13,855 nucleotides of DNA, from the NCBI GenBank assembly GCA_030640865.1, contig DAOWIP010000062.1, forward strand, positions 1 through 13,855. The letters are read 5' to 3'. Positions 13,682 through 13,855 of this stretch are shown in pieces. How positions within the stretch are numbered: position 1 is the first letter of the stretch; each line of letters begins with the position of its first letter. A model generated the notes under the pieces. The model worked only from the letters and a program-made list of their open reading frames with translations. It was not told the origin of the DNA and did no database searches. The translations under genes were made by a program, and so were the position numbers. This DNA comes from Sedimentisphaerales bacterium (GTDB lineage Bacteria; Planctomycetota; Phycisphaerae; Sedimentisphaerales; SM23-30).

Positions 13682-13855
13682 CCCTTCGGCCCTTCGGCTA
13701 CGCTCAGGGCTTCTGCTTTATCAGGGCAGGCTCTTTCAGGGCTAAAAGAGAAGAGTCCCCCGATTTTACATCGGGGGCTAATCAGACAGCATGGGCTAAA
13801 GGCCATCCAAGACTGAAAAACCGTTGAAAACGGTTAAGAATGGTTTGTTCGACAA
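13682..13855. repeat. REP/BIME-like cluster at the right edge
   Basis: A run of palindromic units: GCCCT...AGGGC (13689-13710, in the widespread CTTCGGCTACGCTCAGGG context), CCCCCGAT-TTTAC-ATCGGGGG (13757-13777), GGGCTAAAGGCC (around 13793-13804) and the perfect AACCGTT-GAA-AACGGTT (13819-13835). No gene is supported; the 87-codon frame across it simply translates the repeats. It continues past the window. Confidence 0.6.

Noticed and set aside
13564..13827. 87-codon frame in the R1 copy B / REP cluster
   Set aside because: The product (including RPFGYAQGF) is the usual conceptual translation of REP palindromes, with no coding signals.

Overview
The window looks like chromosome of a free-living, polysaccharide-using bacterium, most likely Planctomycetota (perhaps the Phycisphaerae side). 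This is inferred from gene style: a Tat-exported CxPSR sulfatase beside a secreted golvesin-domain protein, a small regulator joining an excisionase-type HTH to a receiver domain, a long-form leucyl-tRNA synthetase, many dispersed palindromic repeats and weak Shine-Dalgarno signals. No rRNA or marker gene fixes the taxonomy.

Layout. 1-40 holds the first codons of a leftward gene, probably an IS1182-like transposase. 281-493 is an orphan HicB-like protein. 554-2005 is gnd (6-phosphogluconate dehydrogenase). 2025-2361 has a hairpin and two dispersed repeats (R1, R2), followed by tRNA-Arg(CCG) at 2448-2521. 2606-5711 is a two-gene unit: an exported sulfatase and a secreted protein with FN3, golvesin, Ig-like and golvesin modules, probably for sulfated glycans. 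A strong hairpin closes it. A leftward DUF4143-type AAA ATPase (5807-6943) has a perfect 15-bp inverted repeat at its promoter and an 11-bp direct repeat on each side. leuS fills 7285-10086.

From 10087 the window is accessory. After about 600 bases of repeat-rich, A-rich spacer come two leftward gene cassettes. Each ends in an integron attC-like site (10696-10770 and 11191-11246). The first seven bases of each cassette are the exact complement of the R'' box at its own far end, and both sites have one unpaired base at the same place in the stem. This is a cluster of attC sites lacking an integrase (CALIN). One cassette encodes a 302-residue protein with an RNxxxH motif of the HEPN kind; the other encodes a 136-residue three-helix membrane protein. 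A promoter-like TTGAAT-16-TATAAT and an attI-like simple site (AAC-AA-GTT) lie at the upstream cassette boundary. No integrase gene is present.

Beyond the cassettes are REP-type palindromes, a pair of outward-facing terminator-like hairpins around a structured segment, the HTH-receiver regulator (12526-13104), a second copy of R1 with an inverted arm, and a dense REP cluster running off the right edge.

The housekeeping genes (gnd, tRNA-Arg, leuS) are separated by accessory cargo. The sulfatase and golvesin genes probably act together outside the cytoplasm. The cassette genes are separate acquisitions that may share the upstream promoter.
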